DNA of 64,000 nt from UBA4802 sp964509195 (GTDB taxonomy: Bacteria; Spirochaetota; UBA4802; UB4802), in contig CAZDWJ010000001.1 in NCBI GenBank assembly GCA_964509195.1, positions 62,001 through 126,000 of the forward strand, written 5' to 3'. Below are positions 27,411 to 36,653 of the stretch, piece after piece. A program made the position numbers and the translations under genes. The notes under the pieces are model-generated. The model searched no databases. It was given only the letters and a program-made list of their open reading frames with translations, and had not been told where the DNA came from. How positions within the stretch are numbered: position 1 is the first letter of the stretch; each line of letters opens with the position of its first letter.

Positions 27411-27940
27411 ATACAATCGATATACACACTCCAATAACTGATTGGCACATTCAGCAATTAAAAACGGGTAATCTTATTACTATTAGTGGTACCATCTATA
27501 CCGCCCGTGACAGGGCGCACAAAAAAATTGCTGAAATGGTGACGCAGCAACAACCGCTTCCTATAGATTTTTCTAATGCAGTAATCTACTATGCAGGTCC
27601 AAGCCCTGCTCCACCAGGGATGCCTGTTGGAGCTATCGGCCCTACAACTTCATACCGGATGGATGTTTATACAGACATAATGCTGTCGCTTGGAGTACGT
27701 ATCTTTATTGGCAAAGGTTCTCGGAGTGATGAAGTCAAAAAGCTTTTAATGAAGTATAAAGCAGTATACTGCTCATCCTTTGGGGGTGCTGCTGCGTATC
27801 TTGCCCAACGTGTAGTGGATGCGCAAATCATTGCCTTTGAAGAATTTGGCCCTGAGGCTATCTATAAACTAACTGTTGAAAAATTTCCAGTTATTGTTAT
27901 CAATGATATATTTGGCGGTGACCTGTATGCTGACGTTTAA
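27407..27940 (+). CDS. class I fumarate hydratase, beta (C-terminal) subunit
   Basis: A 177-residue partner of the alpha subunit, with the family motifs GTIYTARDRAHKKI, YYAGPSPAPPGMPVG, GPTTSYRMD and GKGS, which form the lid and dimer contacts. It overlaps the alpha gene by four bases (ATGA), as normal for two-subunit class I fumarases in anaerobes. Near the end, FEEFGPEAIYKL is also standard. The NUDIX gene begins inside its last codons. Confidence 0.92.
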   Translation: MNTIDIHTPITDWHIQQLKTGNLITISGTIYTARDRAHKKIAEMVTQQQPLPIDFSNAVIYYAGPSPAPPGMPVGAIGPTTSYRMDVYTDIMLSLGVRIFIGKGSRSDEVKKLLMKYKAVYCSSFGGAAAYLAQRVVDAQIIAFEEFGPEAIYKLTVEKFPVIVINDIFGGDLYADV

Positions 27941-28529
27941 TGATTATAACGAATTTTTTGCATTTTGTGACAGGATAAAACACGCATTACATCAGCGTCC
28001 ACCTCGCGCAATTGAACGCAAAAGCCTGAAAGATGCCGCAGTACTTATTCCCATTCTTTTTAAAGATAACGAGCCTCATGTGCTTGTTACTAAACGCACA
28101 AATAATGTTGGCACTCATAAGGGGGAGGTCTCATTGCCTGGTGGAGGGATTGATGAAGATGACGAAACGCCACTTGAGGCCGCACTACGCGAAAGCTATG
28201 AGGAAGTAGGCATAAAGCCTGAGGACGTTACTGTTCTAGGCGAGTTTGATCATTTTATTTCAATATATGGCTTTCATGTGTACACCTTTGTGGGAGTTAT
28301 ACCATATCCATATCAGCTTACAATAAACCATGATGAAATTGAATCCTACACTGAGGTTCCCCTTTCTTTGTTTGTAGAAGAAAAATATGACAACCTGGAA
28401 TATTATACCTACGAGGGTAATCAGTATGCAATTTATTACTATCATTACAATTGCTATACCATCTGGGGTTTGACTGCACGTATTCTTACTGATTTTTCAC
28501 GAAAGGTGATAAGAAACATAATGTGTTAA
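27927..28529 (+). CDS. NUDIX hydrolase, CoA-pyrophosphatase-like
   Basis: A 200-residue NUDIX enzyme. The Nudix box G(5)E(7)REsyEEvGI is complete, preceded by HKGEVSLPGGG, a pattern typical of the NudL/YeaB group that hydrolyses CoA and related pyrophosphates. I start at ATG 27927, which has GGCGGTGA seven bases upstream; the frame could open earlier at 27876 but that would overlap the fumarase beta gene by 65 bases. Last gene of the hyp-fumarase operon. Substrate is inferred from the motif only. Confidence 0.85.
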   Translation: MLTFNDYNEFFAFCDRIKHALHQRPPRAIERKSLKDAAVLIPILFKDNEPHVLVTKRTNNVGTHKGEVSLPGGGIDEDDETPLEAALRESYEEVGIKPEDVTVLGEFDHFISIYGFHVYTFVGVIPYPYQLTINHDEIESYTEVPLSLFVEEKYDNLEYYTYEGNQYAIYYYHYNCYTIWGLTARILTDFSRKVIRNIMC

Positions 28530-28561
28530 CCTTTTTTCCATATAAAATAAACATAAAACAG

Positions 28562-28843
28562 TCTTCAGGTACCACAAATGTGTCATTGGCATTTCAAAAA
28601 AATCAGAATAATGCTGTTCTTCAAGTTTGTAAAAATAATTATCCCTATTTTTTCTATATACTGAAAAAACCTTTACCCGCCTATTCTTTTGTATCCTTTA
28701 CATAATACTATAAATCAATGATGTTGCGTTCACTGTATATTTTTCGTAATATCCCATTTTCATAGTATTCAATTGGATGTTGACATAATACACATACTCT
28801 AACTTTTTATGCTCAGGTATGTCTCAGGTTAAGATGTATAGCT
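28562..28843 (-). pseudogene. decayed fragment of the OmpA-type gene at 37444-38643
   Basis: This stretch aligns base by base with 38287-38570, the N-terminal coding part of the OmpA-domain gene, in the same orientation: shared blocks include tgttcttcaag, ttttttctata, cttttgtatcctt, aatcaatgat, ttgcgttcactgtatattt and attttcatagtattc. It has many substitutions and indels and no open frame, and both ends are missing. It is a relic of a duplicated paralogue rather than a functional gene. The flanks (28530-28561, 28844-28913) show nothing recognisable. Confidence 0.85.
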
Positions 28844-28913
28844 AAAAACGAAAGGCTCCAGCAACATTTTAATACATCATCACTATGGCTCACTGTTCTA
28901 AATAAAATATTTT

Positions 28914-30107
28914 TTATATATTATTATCAGATGCCAATTCATCTGTTTTTTTCCATTTCGCATAGTAAAACATACATATTCCTGTTACCATACCAATAAC
29001 ATACCCATACGGTATTGTTACAATTAATCCAGCAACAATCAATGATATCTTTAAATCAATACTATTATGAATAATATCTGAAATAAGTCCTAATAATGTA
29101 AGTGCTTCAAAAAATAAAATCACACCCAACAAAGGAAGAGGGAACATTCGCAAAATATAAATCCCATTTGATCCGAAAAATATACCTGTCATGATCATTA
29201 TTACACCAAACATTATAACTGAACCACCCGTACGAGCACCAAAAGCATAATGGCCGGCCATACCTCCGCTACCATGGCAAACAGGAATGCCACCTATAAA
29301 TGGATTAACAATATTCATGATGGCATAGGTGAATGCTATTTTATTTGGGTTAACATATTTCCCACCAAATAAATCTCTGCTTAGCTGACTTGTAGCAAAA
29401 ATTGAATTTCCCAGCGACAGAGGAATTTGCGGCAGTGCAAGTATAACAAAACCTTTTATTATATTTTCTATTTTTAACGAATTGAAAATTGTAGTATTGT
29501 GCGATAGCTCATTAACATTACCCTCATTATTAAACACAATACCATAAAAAATGCCAATTGGTATCAATACAAGTGCAGGAGGAATTCGCCTATTTTCTAG
29601 TAATACTACAGCAATTGAAAATGCCATAAACACAAGTATATAATCTGAAAACCGCTCTGAAGGAATGTACTCTTTTACTGATAACATAATTAGCTGTAGA
29701 CCAAGTCCAAATTGAATTCCTCTGATGACCGCTTTTGGGATTATTTTTGAAAAAATATCTATTACACCACATGCTGTTAACACTAACATTAATACACCAA
29801 TAGCCATGCCACCACATAACATTATATCAGCACTTAATTTTTGTGTTATCACAATCAATGCAACTGCCTTTAACGGCTGGACAGGCATCGGAATGCGATA
29901 TATAAACCCTGTCATTATCTGCAACAGTCCATATGCAATAAATACCATAACGGCATCCATCCCGGTTGTCGCCAAAACTCCAACAAGCAAAGGAACAACT
30001 GTTCCCATATCACCAAACGCGCCGGAGAGCTCATTTCTATCAAATGTTATATCCTTGATAGCGCGTTTAATTGTTATGGCTAAAAAATGTCTATTTTTAC
30101 TATTCAT
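28914..30107 (-). CDS. MOT1/SulP-type molybdate transporter
   Basis: A 397-residue polytopic membrane protein with about eleven helices. ELSGAFGDMGTVVPLLVG near the N-terminus and YRIPMPVQPLKAVAL are signatures of the MOT1 group (molybdate transport, SulP-related). PVCHGSGGMAGHYAFGARTGG is the second conserved half-site. It is the last gene of an operon with a molybdopterin enzyme, which supports molybdate as substrate; sulfate is the alternative. Its start overlaps the FmdE-like gene by 8 bases. Confidence 0.88.
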   Translation of the reverse strand: MNSKNRHFLAITIKRAIKDITFDRNELSGAFGDMGTVVPLLVGVLATTGMDAVMVFIAYGLLQIMTGFIYRIPMPVQPLKAVALIVITQKLSADIMLCGGMAIGVLMLVLTACGVIDIFSKIIPKAVIRGIQFGLGLQLIMLSVKEYIPSERFSDYILVFMAFSIAVVLLENRRIPPALVLIPIGIFYGIVFNNEGNVNELSHNTTIFNSLKIENIIKGFVILALPQIPLSLGNSIFATSQLSRDLFGGKYVNPNKIAFTYAIMNIVNPFIGGIPVCHGSGGMAGHYAFGARTGGSVIMFGVIMIMTGIFFGSNGIYILRMFPLPLLGVILFFEALTLLGLISDIIHNSIDLKISLIVAGLIVTIPYGYVIGMVTGICMFYYAKWKKTDELASDNNI

Positions 30108-30666
30108 ACAGTTTTAGTCCCTGACACACAATGCATATTACTCCATCTTTAGCCGGATATGCCTCGCCGCAATTACCACATATTCCCACTGTCCCAAGCT
30201 TATTTTTGCCAATAAGATCCTTGCATACTCTTACTTTTTGCACTGATATAATATCTTCTCCAGCGTTAATAATTTGATTTATAAGAAGTTTCTTATTCTG
30301 TTCATTTTTAGGTTTTATTTTAAAAAACCAATTTTTAATTTCTTCATATCGTTCCAGTTTTTTTGCATCCATATATACACGAGTACCTTCACCCGTATAT
30401 TTTTCAAACATGGTCATAGCAAAACGCCCCGTATGGATTACCTTGAGCCAACCATTGCCATACGTGCAGGGCGTGAGCAGCTGAATTGCATCAGGTAAAC
30501 ACACCTGCGTTTCACATAAAAAATCGTAAAATTTTTCCTTATCACGATGTGTCCATACTGTATCAACCATAAAACCACCAATTAAAACTCCTGGAGCCAC
30601 ATTTCCATGTAATTTTTCTACCATGTGCACATACTCCTCGATGGGATAACTGCATATTGTTTTCAT
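30100..30666 (-). CDS. FmdE-like protein with C-terminal zinc ribbon
   Basis: A 188-residue protein of the FmdE/FwdE family, often encoded beside molybdenum enzymes and of unclear function. The middle region (DAIQLLTPCTYGNGWLKV, GRFAMTMFEKYTGEG) is diagnostic. The C-terminus has CGNCG and CIVC, a zinc ribbon. The N-terminal motif usually reads HGHxCPG; here it is HGNVAPG, so the second His and the Cys are gone and metal binding there may be lost. It lies between the Mo enzyme and the MOT1 transporter. Confidence 0.85.
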   Translation of the reverse strand: MKTICSYPIEEYVHMVEKLHGNVAPGVLIGGFMVDTVWTHRDKEKFYDFLCETQVCLPDAIQLLTPCTYGNGWLKVIHTGRFAMTMFEKYTGEGTRVYMDAKKLERYEEIKNWFFKIKPKNEQNKKLLINQIINAGEDIISVQKVRVCKDLIGKNKLGTVGICGNCGEAYPAKDGVICIVCQGLKLYE

Positions 30667-30727
30667 ACTGCTTCCTTTTTATATTCCTGTCATTTCATCC
30701 ATTGAGCTATCGCACATATACACTGAT

Positions 30728-32968
30728 TCATAAAGCCTTTTCAACTCTGCATGGGATATACCTATGGAAAGGAGTTCCCGCAAGTCTGTCACGGTGAGTA
30801 TTTTTAGCAAGATAATTGACATTAACCCCATGTACTTTTCCACCGTATTCAAGCCCAAATCCATGCGGAATCATTATATACTTTTTGGTTGTTTGTTCTG
30901 TAATTTCAAGTTCCAGCTCCACAGATCCCGCTTCAGTAATAACTCTTACTCTGTCACCATCATGTAAATGCAGTTCCTGTGCATCTTCAGGGTGCATTAT
31001 GCATGTACATACTCGCTTTCCCTTATTCCATTCAGGGTTCCTCATTAATGTATTTGCATTATAAGGATAATGTCTCCCTGCTGAAAGGATAAAAGGGTAT
31101 TCCTTATGCGATGTTAATTCTCGCAACTCATTTTCAACATTCACCTCACTACACCACTGTTCCATCTCGGGTATAAAGATATTGATTTTTTTATCTTCAG
31201 TACTTAACTCATCAAAGTTATTAGATGGATCAGATTTCCCTATCCACAGTCCCTGAGGATTATTAAGTATTGCATTAAATATCTCATCGCCCATAAGAGG
31301 ACCTTTTGAAAAACCAATACGCTGGGCACATTGTTTAAAACTTTTTGGTGCATTCATAAGCAGTGCCCACAAATTAGCCAGGTGAACTGAACCCATTGCT
31401 TTGCCCAGTGTTTTGCCAATAATAAATGGGATAAATTTAAGCGCCTGCGGATTTTGTTGTATATAATTCATTAACTCCATTCCAAAGGAAATCCTGTCTT
31501 TCTCTGCTGCCGTATACAGTGATTGCGGTATTTCAGGAATAAAACCCATTTTTTCAGCTATCAGTAAATGAATTTCACCAAGTTCTTTCTGTTCTCCGTC
31601 AGGTTCAACAACCGGTCGACGCATCTGAAAATAAATTTCAGGCCAGGTCCATGTAAAGAAAGTCCCGTCCCAGGATTCATAGCCAGACCGTGCAGGTAAA
31701 ACATAATGTGCAAATTGTGCTGTTTCGGTCATTGCAATTTCTGCAACTACCAGAAGCTCAAGTTGTGAAAATGCTTTTTCATATTGACTGGTATCTGCAA
31801 ATGAGCGCAATGGATTACACTGGGTACACATCACAGCCCGTATTCTTTCAGGATTTCCATTTAATATTTCTTCTGGAAGGACATTTGGGGGGAATATACC
31901 AGCAATAGCAGGGTATCCTGTAACAACTGTTCTCCATGTTTTCTCATTCCTTTCATCGCTGTGGGAAATTATTGGCATGAGAGTTCCAGGTATAACATTG
32001 CCACCCTGTACACACATATTGCCAGTAATAGCAAAAAGAATTATCTGTAAATACAATGCCAGTGTACTGTGCCGATTCATATATACACCCAAATCAGGAT
32101 GCACACACGCCTTTTTAAATCGCAAATGTTTGCATACTTCTTTTACATCATCATAGTGGAGTCCACATGCCTGGATAGTTTTTTTTACATCAACATCCAT
32201 AAACCAGTTCTTAATCTGTTCAAAACCACTTACATGATCTTTTATATACTCACTATCAACCCAACCCTCCTGTATAATAAGTGCAATCATAGCTTTTGTA
32301 AGTAAGGCATCGGTTCCAGGCCTTAATGCCAGGTGAATATTGGCAATCTCTGCTGTTTCTGATCTGCGGGGGTCAATTACCACAAGCAACTTGTCTGGAT
32401 TTTTTGCAAATTCACGTAAAAATAGTGGTGCACGTGGCATCTGATGGCTTACCATCCCATTCCATCCCCATGCAACCAGCACATCAGTGTTATGTTCATC
32501 TGGGATCATGTATTTATACTGTTTGCCTGTTGCTCTCCCATATGCCCAGAATAATCCGGTAAGTTCCTGGCCTAAGGCATTGTAGTAATAGTGTGAACCG
32601 ATAGCTCTCATTAATGTGACACCAAAGGCAGCTTCAAAATGGCATCCCTGCCCACCACCACCAACATACGCATATGATTTAGGACCATACGCTGAAACAA
32701 TTCCCTTTAGTTTTGCTGCTATCTCTTCAATAGCCTGATCCCATGAAATTCTTTCAAACCCTTTTTCAGTACGTTTCAACGGATACTTTAATCGTTCTCC
32801 ATGGTGCTGATGATACATTACATTCGTGCCTTTTCTACACACGTACCCTTTACTACGTGGGTTATCCTTATCACCTCGCACCTTAATTATTGTATTATTC
32901 TCTATTTCAACCTCAAGGCCACAGTTCTGTGCACAAAGAACACATCCTGTTTTCTTCCACTCACCCAT
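30728..32968 (-). CDS. molybdopterin oxidoreductase of the DMSO-reductase superfamily, substrate unknown
   Basis: A 746-residue Mo/W-bis-MGD enzyme. An N-terminal [4Fe-4S] site C-x2-C-x3-C with a fourth Cys in GYVCRKG is clear, followed by the MGD-binding regions (VVIDPRRSETAE, LRPGTDALLTKA) and a C-terminal cap (LMRNPEWNKGKR, LHLHDGDRVRV). No Tat signal is present, so it is cytoplasmic. The metal-ligand region reads NALGQELTG, without the Cys, Sec or Ser of formate dehydrogenases or reductases, so I do not call it FdhF. I start at ATG 32968, after GGAGG; a start at 32983 is possible. A TetR gene precedes it. Confidence 0.88.
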   Translation of the reverse strand: MGEWKKTGCVLCAQNCGLEVEIENNTIIKVRGDKDNPRSKGYVCRKGTNVMYHQHHGERLKYPLKRTEKGFERISWDQAIEEIAAKLKGIVSAYGPKSYAYVGGGGQGCHFEAAFGVTLMRAIGSHYYYNALGQELTGLFWAYGRATGKQYKYMIPDEHNTDVLVAWGWNGMVSHQMPRAPLFLREFAKNPDKLLVVIDPRRSETAEIANIHLALRPGTDALLTKAMIALIIQEGWVDSEYIKDHVSGFEQIKNWFMDVDVKKTIQACGLHYDDVKEVCKHLRFKKACVHPDLGVYMNRHSTLALYLQIILFAITGNMCVQGGNVIPGTLMPIISHSDERNEKTWRTVVTGYPAIAGIFPPNVLPEEILNGNPERIRAVMCTQCNPLRSFADTSQYEKAFSQLELLVVAEIAMTETAQFAHYVLPARSGYESWDGTFFTWTWPEIYFQMRRPVVEPDGEQKELGEIHLLIAEKMGFIPEIPQSLYTAAEKDRISFGMELMNYIQQNPQALKFIPFIIGKTLGKAMGSVHLANLWALLMNAPKSFKQCAQRIGFSKGPLMGDEIFNAILNNPQGLWIGKSDPSNNFDELSTEDKKINIFIPEMEQWCSEVNVENELRELTSHKEYPFILSAGRHYPYNANTLMRNPEWNKGKRVCTCIMHPEDAQELHLHDGDRVRVITEAGSVELELEITEQTTKKYIMIPHGFGLEYGGKVHGVNVNYLAKNTHRDRLAGTPFHRYIPCRVEKAL

Positions 32969-32984
32969 AATACCTCCATACACT

Positions 32985-33566
32985 TTATTTCAATAATTTC
33001 ATAATTATATCTTTAAATACTAGAATAGGCCTATCGCTCTTTACCACTTTCATTCGTAAAAGGGCACCTTCAAAACCCTGAAAAATAAATTCAGCTGTTT
33101 GCTTTGTATCAATATCAGCTGAAATTGTGCCAATATCTTTTGCTTCTTTTAAACATAACTCAATTAATTCAACTATCGTGTTAATTGAATGATTAAGTTT
33201 TTCTCTAAAAGATTCATTCAAATCACTCGTCTCTAAAGAAAAATTCCCAATAGGACACCCTAACATGTAATTCTTTTTTCTGAAATGCTGAGCATAAAAC
33301 GTTATAAGATTGTCAAGCCGTTGAAGTGGTGGAACCGTAGTATCTTTTAAATAACGTTCAAAAATAGAGGCGATAGTATCTGTATAATATTCAATAACCT
33401 CAAGCCCCAAAGCATCTTTGCTTTTAAAATAGTGATAAAAAGAACCCTTTGGAGTATCAGCTTTTTCTAATATTTCCTGTATACCTGTATTATTAAAACC
33501 TTTCAAATGCATGAGCCGCGCACTGATTGCGATTATCCTATTTTTAGTATTTTCCCGTCTATTCAT
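32985..33566 (-). CDS. TetR-family transcriptional regulator
   Basis: A 193-residue repressor. The N-terminal helix-turn-helix is typical: RIIAISARLMHLKGFNNTG, then IQEILEKADTPKGSFYHYFKSKDAL. The ligand-binding half contains MLGCPIGNFSLETSD, seen in the LmrA/YxaF/AcuR-like branch. It is the first gene of the minus-strand Mo-enzyme operon and its own promoter carries a matching inverted repeat, so autorepression and control of the operon are likely. The inducer is unknown, presumably the enzyme's substrate or product. Confidence 0.93.
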   Translation of the reverse strand: MNRRENTKNRIIAISARLMHLKGFNNTGIQEILEKADTPKGSFYHYFKSKDALGLEVIEYYTDTIASIFERYLKDTTVPPLQRLDNLITFYAQHFRKKNYMLGCPIGNFSLETSDLNESFREKLNHSINTIVELIELCLKEAKDIGTISADIDTKQTAEFIFQGFEGALLRMKVVKSDRPILVFKDIIMKLLK

Positions 33567-33611
33567 AGATTATTCTAGTTTTAAAATAATTTTTTTATCA
33601 AGAGTTATTAA

Positions 33612-33641
33612 ACTATAGTAGACCAGTCGTCTAATTGTCAA
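33612..33641 (-). promoter_or_regulatory. promoter of tetR-Mo operon with operator in the spacer
   Basis: On the minus strand TTGACA (33641-33636) and TATAGT (33617-33612) are separated by 18 bases. Inside the spacer lies TAGACCAGTCGTCTA (33619-33633), TAGAC and GTCTA around five bases. This arrangement would let the TetR protein block RNA polymerase. The operator resembles known LmrA/YxaF boxes; that comparison is from memory. The rest of 33642-33843 shows only AT-rich sequence. Confidence 0.75.
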
Positions 33642-33843
33642 TCATTATTTTGCCATTTATCTATTTTTTTTAAAAAAGCAGTATACAACCAGAATACACA
33701 AAATAATTTATGCAGAGTAAAAAAGTCAGACTTCTTTTAACAAAATATTTTATTTAACAAGCCTAATAAAAATCTTTACAATTATGCACATCTATAATTA
33801 TAAACTTATTTAAAGAACAATTTTACATTCTAGGATTGTAACA

Positions 33844-34119
33844 ATGAAGAAATTATCTGCTCTTATACTGTGTATAACGCTGCTATCGTTTACTGCCTGT
33901 ATTGATGAAAAGATATCCGAAGAAGAGTTTGCTATTCTTTGGCAGGAATATCTTACACGTGAGTTTGTTGAAAGTTTTGATGAACAACAATCATCAAAGC
34001 AGCGGCGGGAAATAATGGATACAGTATTACAGGATTTTAAAGTAAGCCCACAGGCTTTTTACCATTACTGTAAAACAAAGCATCCTGATAAATTTACACT
34101 TTTTGATGTAAACCCTTAA
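33844..34119 (+). CDS. small lipoprotein, unknown function
   Basis: A 91-residue protein with a clear signal (MKKLSALILCITLLSFTAC), ending in a lipobox with Phe at -3. The mature part is charged and helical (EEFAILWQEYLTREFVES, RREIMDTVLQDF) without recognised motifs. It lies 16 bases before the C-terminal processing protease gene and is probably co-transcribed, so it may be a partner or adaptor of that protease, comparable to NlpI with Prc; that is inference only. Confidence 0.75.
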   Translation: MKKLSALILCITLLSFTACIDEKISEEEFAILWQEYLTREFVESFDEQQSSKQRREIMDTVLQDFKVSPQAFYHYCKTKHPDKFTLFDVNP

Positions 34120-34135
34120 ATCAAGTGAGGACATT

Positions 34136-35500
34136 ATGATACAATGGTTACGCAAACGTTCTTTTCATATTGCTTTTATTGCTTTTTTATCAGGGATATT
34201 AATTGGTGTTAATATCGCTTTTACTGTTTCAGCACAGGAACCCTCTTTCAAATATTTAGATTACTTCCATCAGGTATTTCAGCTTATTCGCAATGAATAC
34301 GTAGAACAGCCTGATTCAAAAAACCTATTCTACGGCGCTATACGTGGAATGATTGCATCACTTAACGATCCCTTCTCACGATTTTTAGATGAAAAGGAAT
34401 ACAGCCAGCTTAAAGAGGAAACCAGTGGCGAATTTATTGGTGTTGGAATAGAAATTTCTGCCAAAAATGGTGACATTGTCGTTGTCTCCCCAATTGAAGG
34501 GACACCTGCAATGAAAGCAGGTATTCAGCCAGGAGATATTATCTATAAAATTGATAATAAGCCAATAAAAAATAAAAACATTAATGATATTGTCTCCATG
34601 ATACGCGGGAAGCCTCATACTAAAGTAATTCTTTCTATTATCCGTGAAGGCATTGATGAACCAATCGACATTGAACTTGAAAGGCTGCCTATAAAACTGC
34701 AAACTGTTAATTATGCAGTGATAGAGAATACCGGCATTGGATATCTCAGAGTAAAAGTCTTCAGCGAAGATACATCAACAGAGGTAAGAAAAGCATTACA
34801 GTATTTTCAGAAAAATAATATTAATAAATGCATCATTGACTTACGGTGGAATCCTGGCGGACTGCTTGATCAGGCTATTGCTATCAGTGATATGTTTTTA
34901 CCAAAAGGCACTATGATTGTATCAACAAAGGGCCGAAGTGGCAAGGAAACACTGCAGGAATACCGTGCAACATCAACTCCTCTCTTTAACGGTAAATGTG
35001 TTATTCTTGTCAATAAAGGGAGTGCTTCAGCTTCTGAGATAGTTGCCGGCGCCTTTAAGGATAACAATCGTGCAAAGTTACTGGGCGAGAAAACTTTTGG
35101 CAAAGGGTCTGTGCAGAAATTTTTTAATTTAGATGAAAATACTGGAGTTACACTGACTATCGCAAAATACTACACCCCTTCAGGAGTTTCAATTCATGGT
35201 ATAGGAATTCAACCAGACTACGCCGTTTCTACAGCAACTATCTCCAAGGAAGAACAAAAGCAGATAAACATATTGATAAAAGAAAAGTTACTGGAAAAAT
35301 TTATAAGTACTCACACTAAATACGATGAACCAACAAAACAGGAGTTTAGAAAGCTTCTGGAAAAGAATAATATTAAACTTTCTGATTCAACCGCGTATTA
35401 TATTTTAAAATCAGAAATATACCGTTTTGCTAAACGTCCGTTGTATGATTTGGAATTTGACAATCAGCTAACAGAGGCAATAAAGATTATTAATGAATAG
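34136..35500 (+). CDS. C-terminal processing peptidase (S41 family)
   Basis: A 454-residue periplasmic serine protease, anchored or exported by an N-terminal hydrophobic segment (residues 10-33). A PDZ domain (about 95-180, GVGIEISAKNGDIVVVSPIEGTPA-like) precedes the catalytic core with Ser in NKGSASASEIVAG and Lys in GEKTFGKGSVQ. FIDLRWNPGGLL-like strand IIDLRWNPGGLL is also conserved. CtpA-type enzymes trim or degrade envelope proteins. Its end overlaps tsaD by 8 bases. Confidence 0.95.
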   Translation: MIQWLRKRSFHIAFIAFLSGILIGVNIAFTVSAQEPSFKYLDYFHQVFQLIRNEYVEQPDSKNLFYGAIRGMIASLNDPFSRFLDEKEYSQLKEETSGEFIGVGIEISAKNGDIVVVSPIEGTPAMKAGIQPGDIIYKIDNKPIKNKNINDIVSMIRGKPHTKVILSIIREGIDEPIDIELERLPIKLQTVNYAVIENTGIGYLRVKVFSEDTSTEVRKALQYFQKNNINKCIIDLRWNPGGLLDQAIAISDMFLPKGTMIVSTKGRSGKETLQEYRATSTPLFNGKCVILVNKGSASASEIVAGAFKDNNRAKLLGEKTFGKGSVQKFFNLDENTGVTLTIAKYYTPSGVSIHGIGIQPDYAVSTATISKEEQKQINILIKEKLLEKFISTHTKYDEPTKQEFRKLLEKNNIKLSDSTAYYILKSEIYRFAKRPLYDLEFDNQLTEAIKIINE

Positions 35501-36488
35501 CAAAGTTTTAGGAATGGGGCTGGAAAGCTCCTGTGATGAGACAGCAGTTGCGATAGTTGCTGATGGAAAAGAGATACTGTCGCATGCAATCTTCAGCCAG
35601 ATTCAACTCCATCAGGAATACTACGGCGTGGTTCCTGAGATTGCATCGCGAGCGCACCTGGAGGTAATCAACGATTTAATTGATCACTGCCTCAAAGAAG
35701 CATCGATTACCTTTAAAGACCTTTCATACGTTGCTGCTACTTACAGGCCCGGACTTGTTGGTTCCCTCCTGATTGCATTACAATCGGCAAAAGCTATTAG
35801 CTATACACTGTCAATACCGCTTATTGCTGTTCACCATTTAGAAGCGCATTTGTATGCACCATTTTTAGAAGGACATGGAATAGAATTTCCATTTATAGGA
35901 CTACTTGTATCAGGCGGGAACACTGCTCTGTATGTGGTAAAAGATTTTGGAACCTTTGAGTTATTGGGCAACACCACTGACGATGCAGTTGGCGAAGCAT
36001 TTGACAAAGTAGCAAAATTTTTATCCTTAGGCTACCCCGGCGGACCAATTATTGAAAAGTTAGCAGCCAAAGCCACGATAAAAAAGCATCTCTTCCCAAA
36101 GATACTTGCTGAAAGTAATGAAAGCTACTCATTTTCTTATAGTGGGCTAAAAACTGCTGTGATTAATTATATTCATGAATACCCCGATGCTGATATTGCA
36201 GAAATTGCATACAGCTTTCAGGAACGTGCACTGGAAATACTGGTTCGCAGGCTCTTTGATGCATCTAAGCGTTTGAAAATACACACACTGGTAGTAGCTG
36301 GTGGTGTAGCAAGTAACAAGCGCTTACGTGAATTAATTATTGAAAAAAAGAAAGAGTATCACACAATATTTTTCCCTTCACCGATACTATGTACTGATAA
36401 TGGAGCTATGGTTGCAGGGATTGGGTATCAATATTACACAAAAGGTATGTTCAGCCCTTTATCAATTGATGTAAAAGCAAGACCATAA
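35493..36488 (+). CDS. tsaD: tRNA N6-adenosine threonylcarbamoyltransferase TsaD
   Basis: A 331-residue ASKHA-fold enzyme making t6A37 in ANN-decoding tRNAs. GLESSCDETAVAIV at the start, EIASRAHLEVI, the metal-binding HHLEAHLYAP, LLVSGGNTALY and VVAGGVASNKRLRE are all present. Full length. It begins in the last codons of the protease gene. An essential housekeeping gene and a good anchor for phylogeny. Confidence 0.97.
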   Translation: MNSKVLGMGLESSCDETAVAIVADGKEILSHAIFSQIQLHQEYYGVVPEIASRAHLEVINDLIDHCLKEASITFKDLSYVAATYRPGLVGSLLIALQSAKAISYTLSIPLIAVHHLEAHLYAPFLEGHGIEFPFIGLLVSGGNTALYVVKDFGTFELLGNTTDDAVGEAFDKVAKFLSLGYPGGPIIEKLAAKATIKKHLFPKILAESNESYSFSYSGLKTAVINYIHEYPDADIAEIAYSFQERALEILVRRLFDASKRLKIHTLVVAGGVASNKRLRELIIEKKKEYHTIFFPSPILCTDNGAMVAGIGYQYYTKGMFSPLSIDVKARP

Positions 36489-36653
36489 AAAAATTATTTG
36501 CTTTTTTTATTGTTCTATTATAGTATTCATTTAAGTAAGAATAGCAAATACTATATACTTCATCGCTAAGCAGTATGTAAGTAAAAGATACATTAAACAG
36601 TGAGTATTTTTATTACGATTAAGGTAATAAATAATAAGTAAAAACCTAAGAAC

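Noticed and set aside
30679..30864. Short open frame antiparallel-like within the end of the Mo enzyme gene
   Set aside because: It lies in an alternative frame of a well-supported gene and has no ribosome site or recognisable product.
30728..32968. Selenocysteine in the Mo enzyme
   Set aside because: The frame is open throughout with no in-frame TGA at the ligand position.
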